Shown here: piece after piece, positions 22,690-39,119 of the stretch
How positions within the stretch are numbered: the stretch's first letter is position 1
How the letters are laid out: each line of letters begins with the position of its first letter
Assembly: GCA_030035585.1 (NCBI GenBank)
Contig: CM057462.1
Location: forward strand, 140,580,734-140,644,733
Direction of reading: 5' to 3'
Length of the DNA stretch: 64,000 bases
Origin: Dugong dugon
Lineage: Eukaryota > Chordata > Mammalia > Sirenia > Dugongidae
Position numbers and translations under genes: made by a program
Notes under the pieces: generated by a model
Databases searched by the model: none
Told to the model about the DNA's origin: nothing
The model's input: only the letters and a program-made list of their open reading frames with translations

Positions 22690-23245
22690 GTAATATGCGG
22701 TGTGTGCTTTCCCACCCCCCAGCCCTCTACGCACCAGCTCGGCCTCCTCTGCTTCCCGCGGCCACGGTCTCTTGACTGGGAAGTGCCGGCTGCTTGGATT
22801 CCACACACCCAAGTGGGTGGCTCTCTGGGTGCCATTTGTTGGCTGCTAGTGTTGCTTTTTTTTTTCAGCTCCTTTTGATTTCTCACTTACCTCTCGCCAC
22901 CTCCTCCTCCTTTCACTAAAGTGCCTGGCTCCATGCGTCAGCTTTGCTTCTTCCTGAGGGGCTGCAGAGCACTGGCAATTTGTGATATACACTTTCCCAC
23001 TCTCTACCCTTCTTCACTCACACTCAGCCTCCTCTGCTTCCCACGGACACAGTCTCTTGTCCAGAAACACCAGCTTGCACTAGCTGGCTCTCTCAGTGCC
23101 ATTTGTTGGCTGCTGATGTTGCTTTTTTTTTTTTTTTTTCCTGCTTCTTTTGATTTCTTGCTTGCCTCTCGCCGCCTCCCCCTCCTTTCGCTCTAGTGTC
23201 TGGCTCCGTGTGCCATCTTTGCTTTTTCCAGAGGGGCTGCAAAGC
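22690..23245 (+). repeat. Tandem duplication in L1 copy C 5'UTR
   Basis: Two diverged units of about 285 bases lie head to tail: roughly 22690-22980 and 22981-23245. Shared landmarks recur in both units: ctttcccac, cagcctcctctgcttccc or ggcctcctctgcttccc, gtgccatttgttggctgct, cttgcctctcgcc or cttacctctcgcc, and gaggggctgca. L1 copies A and E carry one unit only at this position. Confidence 0.82.
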
Positions 23246-24328
23246 TCCATTCAAGTGTGGAGCTGCTTCCTGGTCTGGGCTACTGTGCTGGTGGGATCCC
23301 AGTGCTTTTGTTTGTTTTGAGTTGTTTGTTTGTTTTCTTTTCCGTTTCTTGAGTTGGGAGTGCTTTCTGGCCAGATGGAGCTGCGTGGCAAGGAACTCCC
23401 CTTCAGCTTCCACAGACATGCAGAGGGATACATGAGGACATTAATTTTTTATATTTTATTTTTTCTGTTTTTTTGGGGGGCCTTTCTTGTTCTTTTTTTT
23501 CTTTCTTTAATTTGTTTTGTTTTCTTTTCCCTCTGTTTCCCTTTTTGTCTTTCCTCATTGCTCAGTTTCTCGTCTCTCTATATCTTCCTTCTCTTTCTGA
23601 TCCCTGAATACCAGGTGTTGTACACCTCTACACCTTCTAGCCAGGCTATACTGCGACAACTGAAAGCGACTTCCCCAGACCTCATAGCTGCACCGGTGCG
23701 AACCCTGGGAACTTTGCAGTTCTTTAACCTTTCTGATTTTTATTTATTCATTCTTTTCTTTTCTTCCTCTTCCCCATTCTGTTTTTCTCCATTTCATAGT
23801 CTCTCATTTCTCCATTCCAATGGCAAGCTCCCCTAATATTCTTTTTTGTTTGTCTGTATGTTTTTTGGCTCCTGTTCCTCTCTCCTCTCTCCCATATCCA
23901 TCTTAGCTCCACACATAACAGTCTCCCCGCTGCATCCTGCCTACCTGCACCGTGCGCTTGACATCACACCACCAAACAGTACAGGCACGGCCTGCTGGAA
24001 CCTGCCCAGCACTGATTACCAACTTGCCCTGGTGGCTGTAGTAAGTGCCACAAACAACCCATCCCAGTAACTCCTCTTCGGCTAGACCTGCCCTGCTGAA
24101 CCATATCTGAGTGACTGACCCTGCCAGTTGGAGAAGGAGGCAAAAAGTATTGAGCACACACATGAGCAAACAACAAAGAACACACAGTCTGCCTACGCAG
24201 ACATAGTCAAAAATTTTTTTTTAAAAGGTATGAAACAAACAAATCTACAAACAATAAATGATAAAAATAACTATTCAATGCCCCGATAACAGCAGACAAT
24301 ATCAAAACATTTACAAAAACAGGACAGG

Positions 24329-25326
24329 AAGTTTCCAGTAGGCGTCCAAATTAAAACACCAGATGACTCTCCAGTGGAAAAAAATGCACTAGAAGTACCT
24401 CAGAGGGAATTCAAATCTCTAATACTCAGAATTCTCCAAGAACTGAGGCAAAAAGCTGACAAACGTGAGGAAAAAATAGACAAATTCATAGAAAATACAG
24501 ACAAAAAATTGGAAGAATTCAGGAAGATGACACAGGAACAAAATACCAAAATAAATCACATCTAGAAATTATACAAAAACAACAATTAGAAATCCAAAAG
24601 ATAAACAACAAGATTTCAGAAATGGATGATGTCTTAGAAGGGCTGAGAAGCAGATTTGAAACAGTGGAAGACAGGATCAGTGGAACTGAAGACAAACACT
24701 CGGATACAACTCTGTTTCAGGAAAACTCAGAAAAAACAACAAAGAAAAATGAAGAGACCCTGAGAGGTATGTGGGACACAATTAAAAGCAAAAATTTACG
24801 AGTGATTGGCATTCCAGAACAGGGGGAGAAAACAGAAAACACAGAGAGGATCATTGAAGAACCGCTGACAGAAAAATTCACAAATATGATGAAAGATGAA
24901 AAGCTGGTCATCCAAGAAGCTCAACAAACCCCATATAGAAGAGACCCCAAAAGAAAATCACCAAGGCATATCATATTCACACTCACCAAAAACAAAGACA
25001 AACAAAGAATCCTGAGAGCAGCTCGTGAAAAACAAGAAGTCACATACACAAGAGAAACAATAAGACTAAGCTCAGATTATTTGGCAGAAACCATGCAGGC
25101 AAGAAGGCAATGGGGTGACATATATAAAATCTTGGAAGAACAAAATTGCCAGCCAAGAATAATATATCCGGCAAAACTCTCGTTCAGATTTGCTGGTGAA
25201 ATTAGGTCATTTCCAGATAAACAGAAACTAAGGGAATATGTAAAAGTCAAACCAAACTTACAAGAATTATTAAAGGGAGATCTTCGATCTGAGGACAAAC
25301 AGCTTCAGCTCACAGGCAGAACCTAG
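24329..25326 (+). pseudogene. L1 ORF1, start codon lost and frameshifted
   Basis: ORF1p is the L1 RNA-binding coiled-coil trimer. At the position of the ATG in copies A and E this copy has AAG (24329-24331). The first part is open to a stop at 24565, where a one-base deletion shifts the frame. The rest (24622-25326, 234 residues) is open and holds the conserved RRM and C-terminal domain (RVIGIPEQGEK, then IIFTLTKNKDKQRILRAARE, YPAKLSFRFAGEIRSFPDK), ending LQLTGRT. About 330 codons in all, the usual ORF1 size. A 420-base spacer separates it from ORF2. Confidence 0.85.
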
Positions 25327-25748
25327 GATGCAGGATCGTACGCGCCAGATACCAATCTAGGAAATGAACTCTCGAGGACTATCCAAAACCAAAAGAAATA
25401 AAACAAGGAATCAGAGCAGTTAATGGATAGATGACAACAACATCAAAACAATGAAAGAGGGAATAAACGGCATAGGTATAGAACCTTCTAATGGAGAGGA
25501 AGGCAAGGAGATACCAAGTAATGGTAGACTGCTTCAAACTTAGAAAGATAAGGGTAAAGTTCATGGTAACCACAAAGAAAGTTAACAAACATACTCATAA
25601 AAATAAAGACGAAAAACATAAAGTCTTGGCAAAAACAAAACCTACAAAAACAAAAGAAATGAAAAAAATCCACAAACAAAAGTAACTCAGCACAAGAGAG
25701 TAAGAAGAACAAGAAAAACTTCAGCACCACAAAAAAAAGCACTACAAA

Positions 25749-29861
<4,113 letters not shown>

Positions 29862-31028
29862 AAACCTTGGAAAAGGTTCACACACAAAATGTAACAATCT
29901 TTGTTGGTTACTAGGGTTGGGAGGGGTGGTGGTGGAAATACTAAATAGATAATAGATAAGTGTTATCTTGGGTGAAGGGTGAGAGAGTACACAATACAGG
30001 AGAAACTAGCACAACTTGTACAAGGAAAGGTCATGGAAGCCCCATAGACATATCCAAACTCCCTGAGGGACTGAATTGCTGGGCAGAGGGCTGTGGGGAC
30101 CATGGTCTCGGGGAACATCTAGCTCAATTGGCATGACACAGCCTATAAAGACAATGCTCTACATTCTACCTTGGTGAGTAGTGTCTGGGGTCTTAAAAGC
30201 CTGTGAGCGGCCATCTAAGATACTCCACTGGTCTCATCCCTTCGGGAGCAAGGGAGAATGAAGAGAACAGGATACAAAGAAAAGATTAGTCCGAAGGACT
30301 AATGGTCCACAGCTAGCAAAGCCTCCACCAGACTGAGTCCAGTACAGCTAGATGGTGCCCGGCTACCACCACTGACTGCTCTGACCAGGATCACAACAGA
30401 GGGTTCTGGACAGAGCTGGAGAAGGATGTAAAACATAATTCTAACTCACAAAAAAAAGACCAGATTTACTGGCCTAAAGGAGACTGGAGAAACCTCGAGA
30501 GTTTGGCCCCCAGACACCTTTTAGCTCAGTGGTGAAGTTATCTCTGAGGTTCACTGTTCAGCCTGGGAGTGGACAGCCCCGTAAAACCAAATGAGAATAA
30601 CGAGGTCCAGAATTCCAGTGACAAGGTCCAGAAGGCAGAAGGGGACAAGGAAGCTGGTGATAGGGAACCCAAGATTGAGTAAGGATATTGTTGATGTGTT
30701 GTGAGATTGTTAACCTTCGTCATAGGGCAACATTTGTAGTAACTGTTAAATGAGAAACTATTTTGTTCTGTAAGCCTTCATCTTAAGTGAGAATAACAGC
30801 ACAATTGGAAGAGCGTAGTCAATGTCACTGAACTGTGCATGTAGAAATTTTTGAAATGGTGTATCTTTGGCTATGTGTATTTTCACCAAAATAAAAAAAG
30901 GTTGAGAAGTTAGAGGGTTGATATGTTGTGGGGTTGTTAACCAATGTCACAAAACAACATGTGTACTTCTGTTTCATGAGAAACTATTTGTTCTATAAGC
31001 CTTCACCTGAAGTACAATAAAAGAATAA
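29862..31028 (+). other. L1 copy C 3'UTR with duplicated module
   Basis: After the ORF2 stop comes the same long 3'UTR seen in copies B, D, E and F. The repeated module appears near 30710-30785 and 30905-31015, separated by gtgtattttcaccaaaataaa. It ends caataaaagaataaa before the target duplication. Confidence 0.8.
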
Positions 31029-31044
31029 AAAACAGGTGAAATTA
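31029..31044 (+). repeat. Right target-site duplication of L1 copy C
   Basis: Exact repeat of the 16 bases at 22357-22372, joined to the A-rich L1 end. Confidence 0.93.
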
Positions 31045-31071
31045 GTGGGTCATGATATATGCTGACTTAGA

Positions 31072-31385
31072 CTTGTTGTTAGGTTCCTTAGAATCAGCTC
31101 TGACTTATAGAGACCCTGGTCCTGCACATTGCCTGGTCCTGCACAATCCTCCCAATAGCAGGTATGCTTTAGCCTGTTTTTGCAGCCCCTGTGCCAGTGC
31201 ATCTTGCTGAGACTCTTCCTCTTTTTTGCTGACCCTCTACTTTAACAAGCATGATGTCCTTCTCCAGGGACTGCTGCCTCCTGATAACATGTCCTCCTGA
31301 TAGCAAGTCACCATCCTGACTTGTATGGTGCATTCTGGCTGTACTTCTTCCAAGACAGATTTGGTCATTCTTCTGGCAGTTCATG
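31072..31385 (-). mobile_element. RTE 3' end fragment, minus strand
   Basis: Read on minus it shows the RTE 3' block: gccagaagaatgaccaaatc, tcttggaagaagtacagcc, then gagaaggacatcatgcttgt and cagcaaaaaagaggaag, ending near 31076 with the aacaacaa-type terminus (ttgttgtt on plus). It is 5' truncated near 31385. Confidence 0.8.
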
Positions 31386-33177
31386 GATTGTCTATAGACT
31401 TAGTAGTGGGAAAATAAATTATGGAATGGCATTTGTCATTTTGTCTGCCATACAACTTCCTGATTGTTTTAGTAATAACATCCCAGTTTTCCTTTAAAGA
31501 GTGACTTGTCAGGCACTGACAGATGAAATTAGGCTGAAAGCCCTCCTTCTGACATCCAAGGCATGTGATTATATTATTTATGCTAGTCGAATACCACACA
31601 CCCCTGGCTATATTCATGATAGAGGTCTATAAATTCTGTTACTTTAACTGGTCTTCAAGAAAATTGTACAATTTATTCACCAAGTTTGGCAGCAATCCAT
31701 GGCATGTCAAACTATTCATTCACTGTTTATTCCCTTCCGCCTTCCTGCCTTCAGGTTCAATTTCTGCTCTTTCCTGCTAGAGCAATTCAAAGCCACGATG
31801 ACCTATACTCTTGGGTCTCTCTGATCTTTCTTTCCCTCCGAGGGAGGGGGGGTCTCTGTTGGACAAATTTTACATATCACCCTGCATAGTCAATCCCAGG
31901 AGGCCAGCACCATCAAACATCCAACAATAAATGAATCCATAGGAAAATAAAAGTAGAAGTGTGGGTGATAGCCTGTCCCTCTGGAAGACCAAGGGCCCAG
32001 CCACCAAAGTTTTGCATATATTATTTGTAATCTTCAAAGTCATTGATCAGAGTCTATGATTCAAGGCCTATGACGATCCTTTCTTGGGTGAATACAGTAA
32101 AACTTTTACCCGATAGAAGAAACCTAAAATTGCATTCTCTTCTACTCACCGTCTGTTTAATGCACAACAAGCATGGTGAATTGAATACTCTATTGATAAT
32201 GTGTAGCAATTAACATTTCATTCTCTGTAAATGCATCACTTAATTTTCATAACATCCTATGAAAAAGGTTTTATTAACTTTTTTCTACAGACTAGCAAAG
32301 TGAGGCACTGAGAATTAAGTAAATTGGTCAAAGTGGTATATCTATTAAGTCTATCATGTTATTTTGAAATCACTCCAACCCTAATATGGTTAATTATACA
32401 GTATTCAGAAAAATAATCACCTGATATATCTTCCTATGTTCAGATATTAGAATACCAGTTTTAAGTATTTATACTTTGAGGATAAAATCATGAGGCAGAT
32501 GAATTTAGTAAAATATGGGCTTTTACTGCATAGCAGTCCTTCACTTGCAATTTGAAAAAAGACCTTTTTCTCTGCTTCACCAATTATTGATGGTCACCAG
32601 GAGGGTGCTTACATTTGAAATATGGCATGTCAGATTTATTTTCTAAGTTGTAGAAAAACTGCACATTTTAATTAAGTTTAAAGTTCCCACCAGGAACAAT
32701 AATATTATATGAGACATGGCCAATACCGTGTTAAGAAGCATGGCATTTAATCACTGTGGCCATTTTTATAGCTACTGGGAAAAAAAAAGTAAAAAGCATT
32801 ATGTTAAAATATATCCTTCATTAAGTTATACCTTAATTTAATCTTTGCATTTATCTTTACATTGTAATAGGCAATAGGCTTGGATGCAGCCTTTACAGCC
32901 ATATTTAGATTGAGAATAATAATACTGATATTATTAATAAAAAAAAATAAAGATGACAATGTTGATGATTAGGGCAATTTAATTTCAAGTAAATATAAGG
33001 ATAATTAGAAAGTATTGCACACTTTTATTTATTAATTTAGCACAATTTCTCAACTCAGATACATGATTCTGAGTGCCATTATTACATTAAGGAAATTATA
33101 GTTGAAAATTCATTATGTGCAGGTAGTATAACACCAGGGTTGATGCATTTAGATATCCCTAACATCAGATGCCCCCA
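31386..33177. other. Unassigned DNA
   Basis: A minus-strand open frame (31381-31617, 78 residues) contains FICQCLTSHSLKENWDVIT. I do not recognise it. The block 31575-31930 has a G-run (gagggagggggg) and mixed composition unlike its AT-rich surroundings and could be part of an unidentified old element. From 31940 to 33170 I see nothing identifiable. Confidence 0.4.
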
Positions 33178-33357
33178 TGCATCTGTCAGTTTGTTATATT
33201 GTGGGAACTTTCAGAAGATATGCCACTGGTATTCAAAAACCAGCAGGGTCACCCATGGTGGACAGGTTTCAGTTGAGCTTCCAGACTAAGACAGATTAGG
33301 AAGGAAGATCTGGAGATCCACTTCTGAAAAAAATTAGCCAGTGAAAACCTTACGAAT

Positions 33358-33929
33358 AATAGTGGAACATTGTCTGATATACTGCTGGAAGATGAGCCCC
33401 TCAGGTTGGAAGGCACTCAAAAGACAGCTGGGGAAGAGCTGACTCCTCAAAATAGAGTTGACCATAATAACGTAGATGGAGTCAAATTTCCGGGACCTTC
33501 ATTTGCTGATGTGGCCAAGAATGACAAATTGAAGAGGACTGGTGTCTCATTCATTGTCAAAAAGAACGTTTCAGGATCTGTCCTGGAAAACAACATTGTC
33601 AGTGATAGGATAATATCCATATGCCTACAAGGAAAATCAGTCAATACAACTATTATTCAAATTTATGCACCAATCACTAAGGCCAAAGGTGAAGAAATTT
33701 AAGATTTTTACAAACTTCTGCAGTCTGAAATTGATTGAACATGAAATCAAGATGCATTGAAATTACTGGTGATTAGAATGCAAAAGTTGGAAACAAAGAT
33801 GAAGGATGGGTAGTTGGAAAATATGCCCTTGGTGATAGAAACAATGCCAGAGATCACATGATAGAATTTTTCAAGACAAATGATTTCCTTACTGCAAATA
33901 CCTTTTTTCAACAACATAAACAGGGACAA
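33358..33929 (+). pseudogene. RTE copy 2 endonuclease part, broken
   Basis: The first open piece (33370-33702) shows the APE-type endonuclease start: FADVAKNDKLKRTGVSFIVK, then NNIVSDRIISICLQGKSVN with IIQIYAPITKAKGEE. It stops at 33702. The following text matches the endonuclease C-terminal part of copy 1 but holds stops. The coding stretch is broken at 33930 by an inserted derivative. The same ORF continues at 34371 (linker KYDLEYIPPEFRDHLKNKFD, 34560-34630) and at 50671. Confidence 0.82.
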
Positions 33930-34370
33930 GAATGGTAGACAGGTTTCAGCTAAGCTTCCAGACTAAGAACAAGGAAGACAAAAGAACTGACACCTTTGAA
34001 TTGTGGTTTTGGCAAAGAATATTGAATATACCATGGACTGCCAAAAGAATGAACAAATCTGTCTGGGAAGAAGTTCAGCCAGAATGCTCCTTAGAAGCAA
34101 AGATGGGGAGACTACATCACATATACTTTGGACATGTTATCAGGAGGGATCAGTCCCTGGAGAAGGACATCATGCTTGATAAAGTAGAGGTTCAACGAAG
34201 AAGAGGAAGACCCTCAACGAGATGGAATGACACTGTAGCTGCCAGCAGTGAGCTCAAGCATAACAACGATTGTGAGGATGGCAAAGGACCGGGCAGTGTT
34301 TCATTCTGTTGTACATAGAGTTGCTATAGGTCAGAACCAACTTGACAGCACCTAACAACAAGAAAAACAA
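33930..34370 (+). mobile_element. Internally deleted RTE derivative nested in RTE copy 2
   Basis: It begins with RTE 5' text (gacaggtttcagctaagcttcc, compare 33260) and after about 30 bases jumps to RTE 3' text (acacctttgaattgtggttt, 33984 onward). It ends with the RTE terminus ggtcagaaccaacttgacag...ctaacaacaag. The host RTE reading continues after it with gagactatacacgtggacctc. The span shows 5' and 3' ends with the endonuclease and RT removed. Confidence 0.78.
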
Positions 34371-34647
34371 ATAGAGACTATACACGTGGACCTCACTGGA
34401 TGAAATACACAGGAATCAAATGCCCTACATCTGTGGAAAGAGATGATGGAAAAGCTCAATATCATCAGTCAGAACAAGGCCAGGGCCAACTGTGGAACAG
34501 ACCATCAATTGCTTCTATGCAAGTTCAAATTGAAGCTGAAGAAAGTTAGAACAAGTCCAATAGAGTCAAAGTATGACCTTGAGTACATCCCACCTGAATT
34601 TAGAGACCACCTCAAGAACAAATTTGATGTATTAAATACTAATGACT

Positions 34648-35091
34648 AATAGCAAATGTTGGAGGGGCTGCGGGGAGATCGGAACTCTTAGGCACTGCTG
34701 GTGGGAATGCAAAATGATACAACCATTTTGGAAAATGATATGGCGCTTCCTCAGAAAGCTAGAAATAGACATACCATTTGATCCAGCAATCCCACTCCTA
34801 GGAATATATCCTAGAGACATAAGAGTTGTCACTTGAATAGACATATGCACACCTATGTTCATGGCAGCATTGTTCACAATAGCAAAAAGATGGAAACAAC
34901 CTAGATGCCCATCAACAGATGAATGGATAAACAAACTATGGTACATACACACAATGGAGTACTGTGCAACGAGAAAGAACAACAATGAATCTGTGAAGCA
35001 TCTCATAGCATGGATGAAACTGGAGGACATTATGCTGAGTGAAATAAGTCAATCACAAAAGGACAAATATTGTATGAGACCTCTATTGTAA
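34648..35091 (+). pseudogene. L1 ORF2 C-terminal remnant
   Basis: Roughly 148 codons of the ORF2 C-terminus remain, in two open pieces (to 34836, and 34855-35091). They carry the conserved end [36 protein letters not shown], then [24 protein letters not shown] near 34834 separates them. Confidence 0.85.
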
Positions 35092-36265
35092 AAACCCATG
35101 AAAAAGTTCACACACAAAATGTAACAATCTTTGTTGGTTACCAGGGTTGGGAGGGGTGGTGGTGGAAATATTAAATAGACAATAGGTAAGTGTTATCTTG
35201 GCTGAAGGGTGAGACTGTACACAATACAGGAGAAACTAGCACAACTTGTACAAGGAAAGGTCATGGAAGCCGCATAGACACATCCAAACTCCCTGAGGGA
35301 CTGAATTGTTTGGTGGAGGGCTGTGGGGACCATGGTCTCGGGGAACATCTAGCTCAATTGACATGACACAGCTTATAAAGACAATGCTCTACATTCTACC
35401 TTGGTGAGTAGTGTCTGGGGTCTTAAAAGCCTGTGAGCGGCTATCTAAGATACTCCACTGGTCTCATCCCTTCGGGAGCAAGGGAGAATGAAGAGAACAG
35501 GATACAAGGAAAAGATTAGTCCAAAGGACTAATGGTCCACAGCTATCAAGGCCTCCACCAGACTGAGTCCAGTACAGAAAGATGGTGCCTGGCTACCACC
35601 ACTGACTGCTCTGACCGGGATCACAACAGAGGGTTCTGGACAGAGCTGGAGAAGGATGTAGAGCATAATTCTAACTCACAAAAAAAAAGACCAGATTTAC
35701 TGCCCTAAAGGAGACTGGAGAAACCTCGAGAGTATGGCCCCCAGACACCCTTTTAGCTCAGTGGTGAAGTTATCTCCGAGGTTCACTGTCCAGCATGGGA
35801 GTGGACAGCCCCGTAAAACCAAACAAGACTAACGAGGTAGAGGAGTCCAGTGACGAGGGCCAGAAAGCAGAAGAGGACAAGGAAGCTGGTGATAGGGAAC
35901 CCAAGATTGAGTAAGGATATTGTTGATGTGTTGTGAGATTGTTAACCATTGTCATAGGGCAACTCTTGTAGTAACTGTTAAATGAGAAACTATTTTGTTC
36001 TGTAAGCCTTCATCTTAAGTGAGAATAACAGCACAATTGGAAGAGCGTAGTCAATGTCACTGAACTGTGCATGTAGAAATTTTTGAAATGGTGTACCTTT
36101 GGCTATGTGTATTTTCACCAAAAAAAAAAAGAGGTTGAGAAGTTAGAGGGTTGATATGTTGTGGGGTTGTTAACCAATGTCATAAAACAATATGTTTACT
36201 TCTGTTTCATGAGAGATTATTTGTTCTGTAAGCCTTCACCTGAACTATGATAAAAAAAAAAAAAG
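34648..36265 (+). mobile_element. L1 copy D, 5'-truncated
   Basis: This is an L1 3' end beginning inside the ORF2 C-terminus ([22 protein letters not shown]), with the stop at 35091 and then the 3'UTR with duplicated module and an A run (36252-36264). It is flanked by tactaatgact at 34637-34647 and 36266-36276, an 11-bp perfect target duplication of RTE sequence. An in-frame stop splits the ORF2 remnant near 34836. Confidence 0.93.
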
Positions 36266-36345
36266 TACTAATGACTGAAGACCAGAGGCATGGTGGAATG
36301 ACCGCCAAGGCATTATACAAGAAGAAAGCAAGAGGTCATTGAAAA

Positions 36346-36355
36346 GACAGGAAAG
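36346..36355 (+). repeat. Left target-site duplication of the ERV retrocopy
   Basis: gacaggaaag (with preceding aaa) recurs at 50671-50680 directly after the poly(A). RTE copy 1 shows the uninterrupted site at 12066-12080. Confidence 0.88.
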
Positions 36356-36553
36356 GGGACTCAGGCAGACATGGCAGTGGCAGCATGCTTGTCCGTTTTC
36401 CTACTTTTGTCTGTTCTGTGATATTTTCCTTGGATTCGGGCAGACATTCTAGCTCTGGCAGCATGTTTGTTCCACTTTTGTCCTTTTTGAATATATGCCG
36501 AATGAAACTTTCTTTTTGCTTTACTAAATTTTGTGATGTTTTTCCCCATGACA
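36356..36553 (+). repeat. R-U5 part of the 5' LTR, starting at the transcript start
   Basis: The 198 bases align with 50155-50359 of the 3' LTR: ggactcaggcagacatggc against ggactcgggcagacatggc, then cagcatgcttgtcc, ctgttctgtgatattttcc and gatgtttttcccc. It ends in CA. Nothing of U3 is present. The poly(A) signal AATAAA of the 3' LTR is gaatgaaac here. Confidence 0.85.
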
Positions 36554-36558
36554 GTTAA

Positions 36559-36576
36559 TGGTGTAGTCGGCAAGGA
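36559..36576 (+). other. Putative primer binding site
   Basis: The stretch tggtgtagtcggcaagg lies five bases after the CA end of U5, where retroviruses bind the tRNA primer. It starts TGG as expected from a CCA tRNA end. I cannot assign the tRNA with confidence. Confidence 0.5.
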
Positions 36577-39110
36577 TCTGAAGCTACAAATCCACTCAAC
36601 TTCAAAGAGACCTGGACTGTGGAGCAGAAGCCAGCAAAGTAAGGTCCTATCTTCTGGACCCACATGTTCCCACTCGTCCCTTCAACACTGACGGGGTGAG
36701 TGCTCTCGGAAAACGAGCCTTTCCTTATTCTTTGCTGTTCTTTTTCTCATGTTTTCTTAAGTTTTCTTTGGCATAGTTGTTTGAAAAACTGGTTGATTGA
36801 TTAAGGAGAATCTTTCTTAGATTTTTGCTTGATCGTTTGGTTAAGAGTGACATTTAGTAACTCTTTAAGTAAACTGCAGTTTAGGCCTAGATTCTGGTGT
36901 TTATAGAGGTAATTCTATTTCAAAGAGCTTTGAGCCACTATAAGCTGCAAAAAATTCGGGCATGGTCGACCGGTAAAAGCCATTAGGGCGGTCACCGGTG
37001 CTCATCACCAGCGTTGAAGTCTCCCGTGACAGGATAAGGCAGTTAGGAGACAGGCTAGAGCACTAGGCTGCCTGCCACCTGCAAGAAAAATCTAGTGCAA
37101 CAAAGGTACGCATTGGTCTAAGCAAAACACTGGCCAAACCCTGAGGCGTTCCTCGTTAGGTTTCTTTTCTGTGACTCAGAGAAAACCTGGAAAATAGTGC
37201 TCTGTTTTGCCAAATTCTCAGGGGGAGGTGGCAGCTCCTGACCTGTGTTATGATATTTAAGGGAGAAGTGGTGGTTCTGTACCTGTTTTTTCTGTTGGAT
37301 TGAGTCAGTTTTAACAAAAATTGCTATATACACTTTAAGAAACTAGAATCCCCATATCCTTGTTTTGTGTGGTATTATTTGGTGAGTTTATGTGGTCTTT
37401 CTGTCTCCTTTTGTTCTAAGAGCTTGCTTCTGGTCTAGAGCATTGTTTCGAAGTTTGTCTTGTATTAGATTGGTGGCTATGACTAAGAATTGCTGTTTTT
37501 TGTAAGGCTCGTCATAGAACTTCAGTTCTTTCTTCATCCAGAAGAAACTGTGTCTTGTGATTTAGACTTTAATAGCTACTTGGAGACACTTTGATATAAA
37601 TTGGTCTATTTGAAAAGTACACTAAGATCTTTATGTTCAGTACTATGTCAATCTTAAAAGTGAAACCTTTCTAAGTAACTTAAGCTAGATATATGTGTTT
37701 TATTTAAGGAAAAAGGATAGTTTTGTCTTAAAGTGAAAGTAGCAGTTTCAGAACAGTAAAAAAGAAAGAAATTAACTATCTTTTGTCCTTCAAAATGCCT
37801 CCATCAATTTAAACGTATGTAAATGTTTTCCATGAGTCAAGAGAGGGAGGGCTGGCAGGACCAGGCCTCCCCAGCTCCCAGTCTCCAAGCTCCTGTAGCT
37901 CCAGGGAAGCTTTTGAAAGACCCTTCCAGCTAGGTGGAGACTCTTTTCAGACAAAAGATATGAAAAATTTCTGTTTTGCTATTGTGGTCAGAAATTGAGT
38001 GGATCCCAATCATAGAACTGTAAACAAGTTCTCTCTATTATAGGGGAAATTTAAGAAATCAACAAATAGAAATCACAATGAGACACACCCAGAGTGGCCT
38101 GGAAAAATGTTTCCAGCAGTAGCCAGACACTTAAGGTTATATCCAGTATCAATGAATTGGTCAATTGTGCACAGACTTTGTGATTTCCATAGCCAGTTGA
38201 TAAAATCTTTAAGGGCTAAAATTAGGTTTGGAAAATATGAGAAATAGTAAAAGTTGAATGAAATCTTAGAATGTTTAAATAGATTTTTCTTTCAACAACG
38301 CTTATATTTTATGGTATACAGGCTTAAAATAATTCCAAAGACATTTTAGGTAAATTATTGGTGTTAAATTGAGCTAATAGATATTTGTCATAATCTAAGC
38401 TTATATACTTTGGCTTTTTATGCCACAAGAGAAATGATAGATATATTTAAGTCTAATGAGTGTGTTCATTTTTGCTATTTAAAGGCATACACTATAACAG
38501 GTATGCAGCAAAGGCAACGTTTAGAGGTTTATTGAAAAATAAATTTATTTGATATGGTCAAGTTTTATGTCTGACTAAAGTTTAATGGTTTAGTTTATGA
38601 GATTTTTAGGAGTTTTAATTTTAAGTAGCATATAAAACAAAGAATTGGGATTCTCGCAGGTAAAATAACAAAATTTTCTTTAATTTCTGAGTTAAAGGGT
38701 TAATTTATTCTTTGTGTAATCTGCCTGGAAGACAAAAGTTTGACCTCTCATTAGAATAAGATTTCTGAGTCTTGAATACTAAACCACAGGGCTTTTAGAA
38801 AAGAAAGCTAAGGTTTTTACTTTAAGATCTTTGGTTAAATAACTTAAGTATTGTTTCACAGTGACCTGTTAATATTATTATTTTTTTATTGTTAACTTGG
38901 TGGCAACTTTATCTTTTTGAATCTAGCATCATCAAAGCTAATGGTTTGAATGGAGAATTCACATCATTTACCTATGAAGTTTTTTATTACTATTCAGGTA
39001 TTTAGAGATTTTATAGTCTTGGTATATCCTGAGTATATGCAATTTTGTCTCAATTATTATGCATTATATCTGAAGCGCTTTGAATATACTTAATGGTTAT
39101 ATTTAGAAAT
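36577..39110 (+). other. Retrovirus-derived internal sequence, left half
   Basis: This is leader and internal sequence downstream of the primer site. A splice-donor-like ggggtgagtgc occurs near 36692. A compact GC-richer stretch at 36960-37080 contains gaccggt and caccggt. I find no intact gag frame. Open frames such as 37118-37333 minus are on the wrong strand and lack motifs. It is cut by L1 copy E at 39111. Confidence 0.55.
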
Positions 39111-39119
39111 TTTTTTTTA

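Noticed and set aside
23330..23836. 168-residue frame in the 5'UTR of L1 copy C
   Set aside because: Its position resembles an upstream ORF, but the content is homopolymer-driven (F, L, S) and not conserved with copies A and E. Treated as chance.
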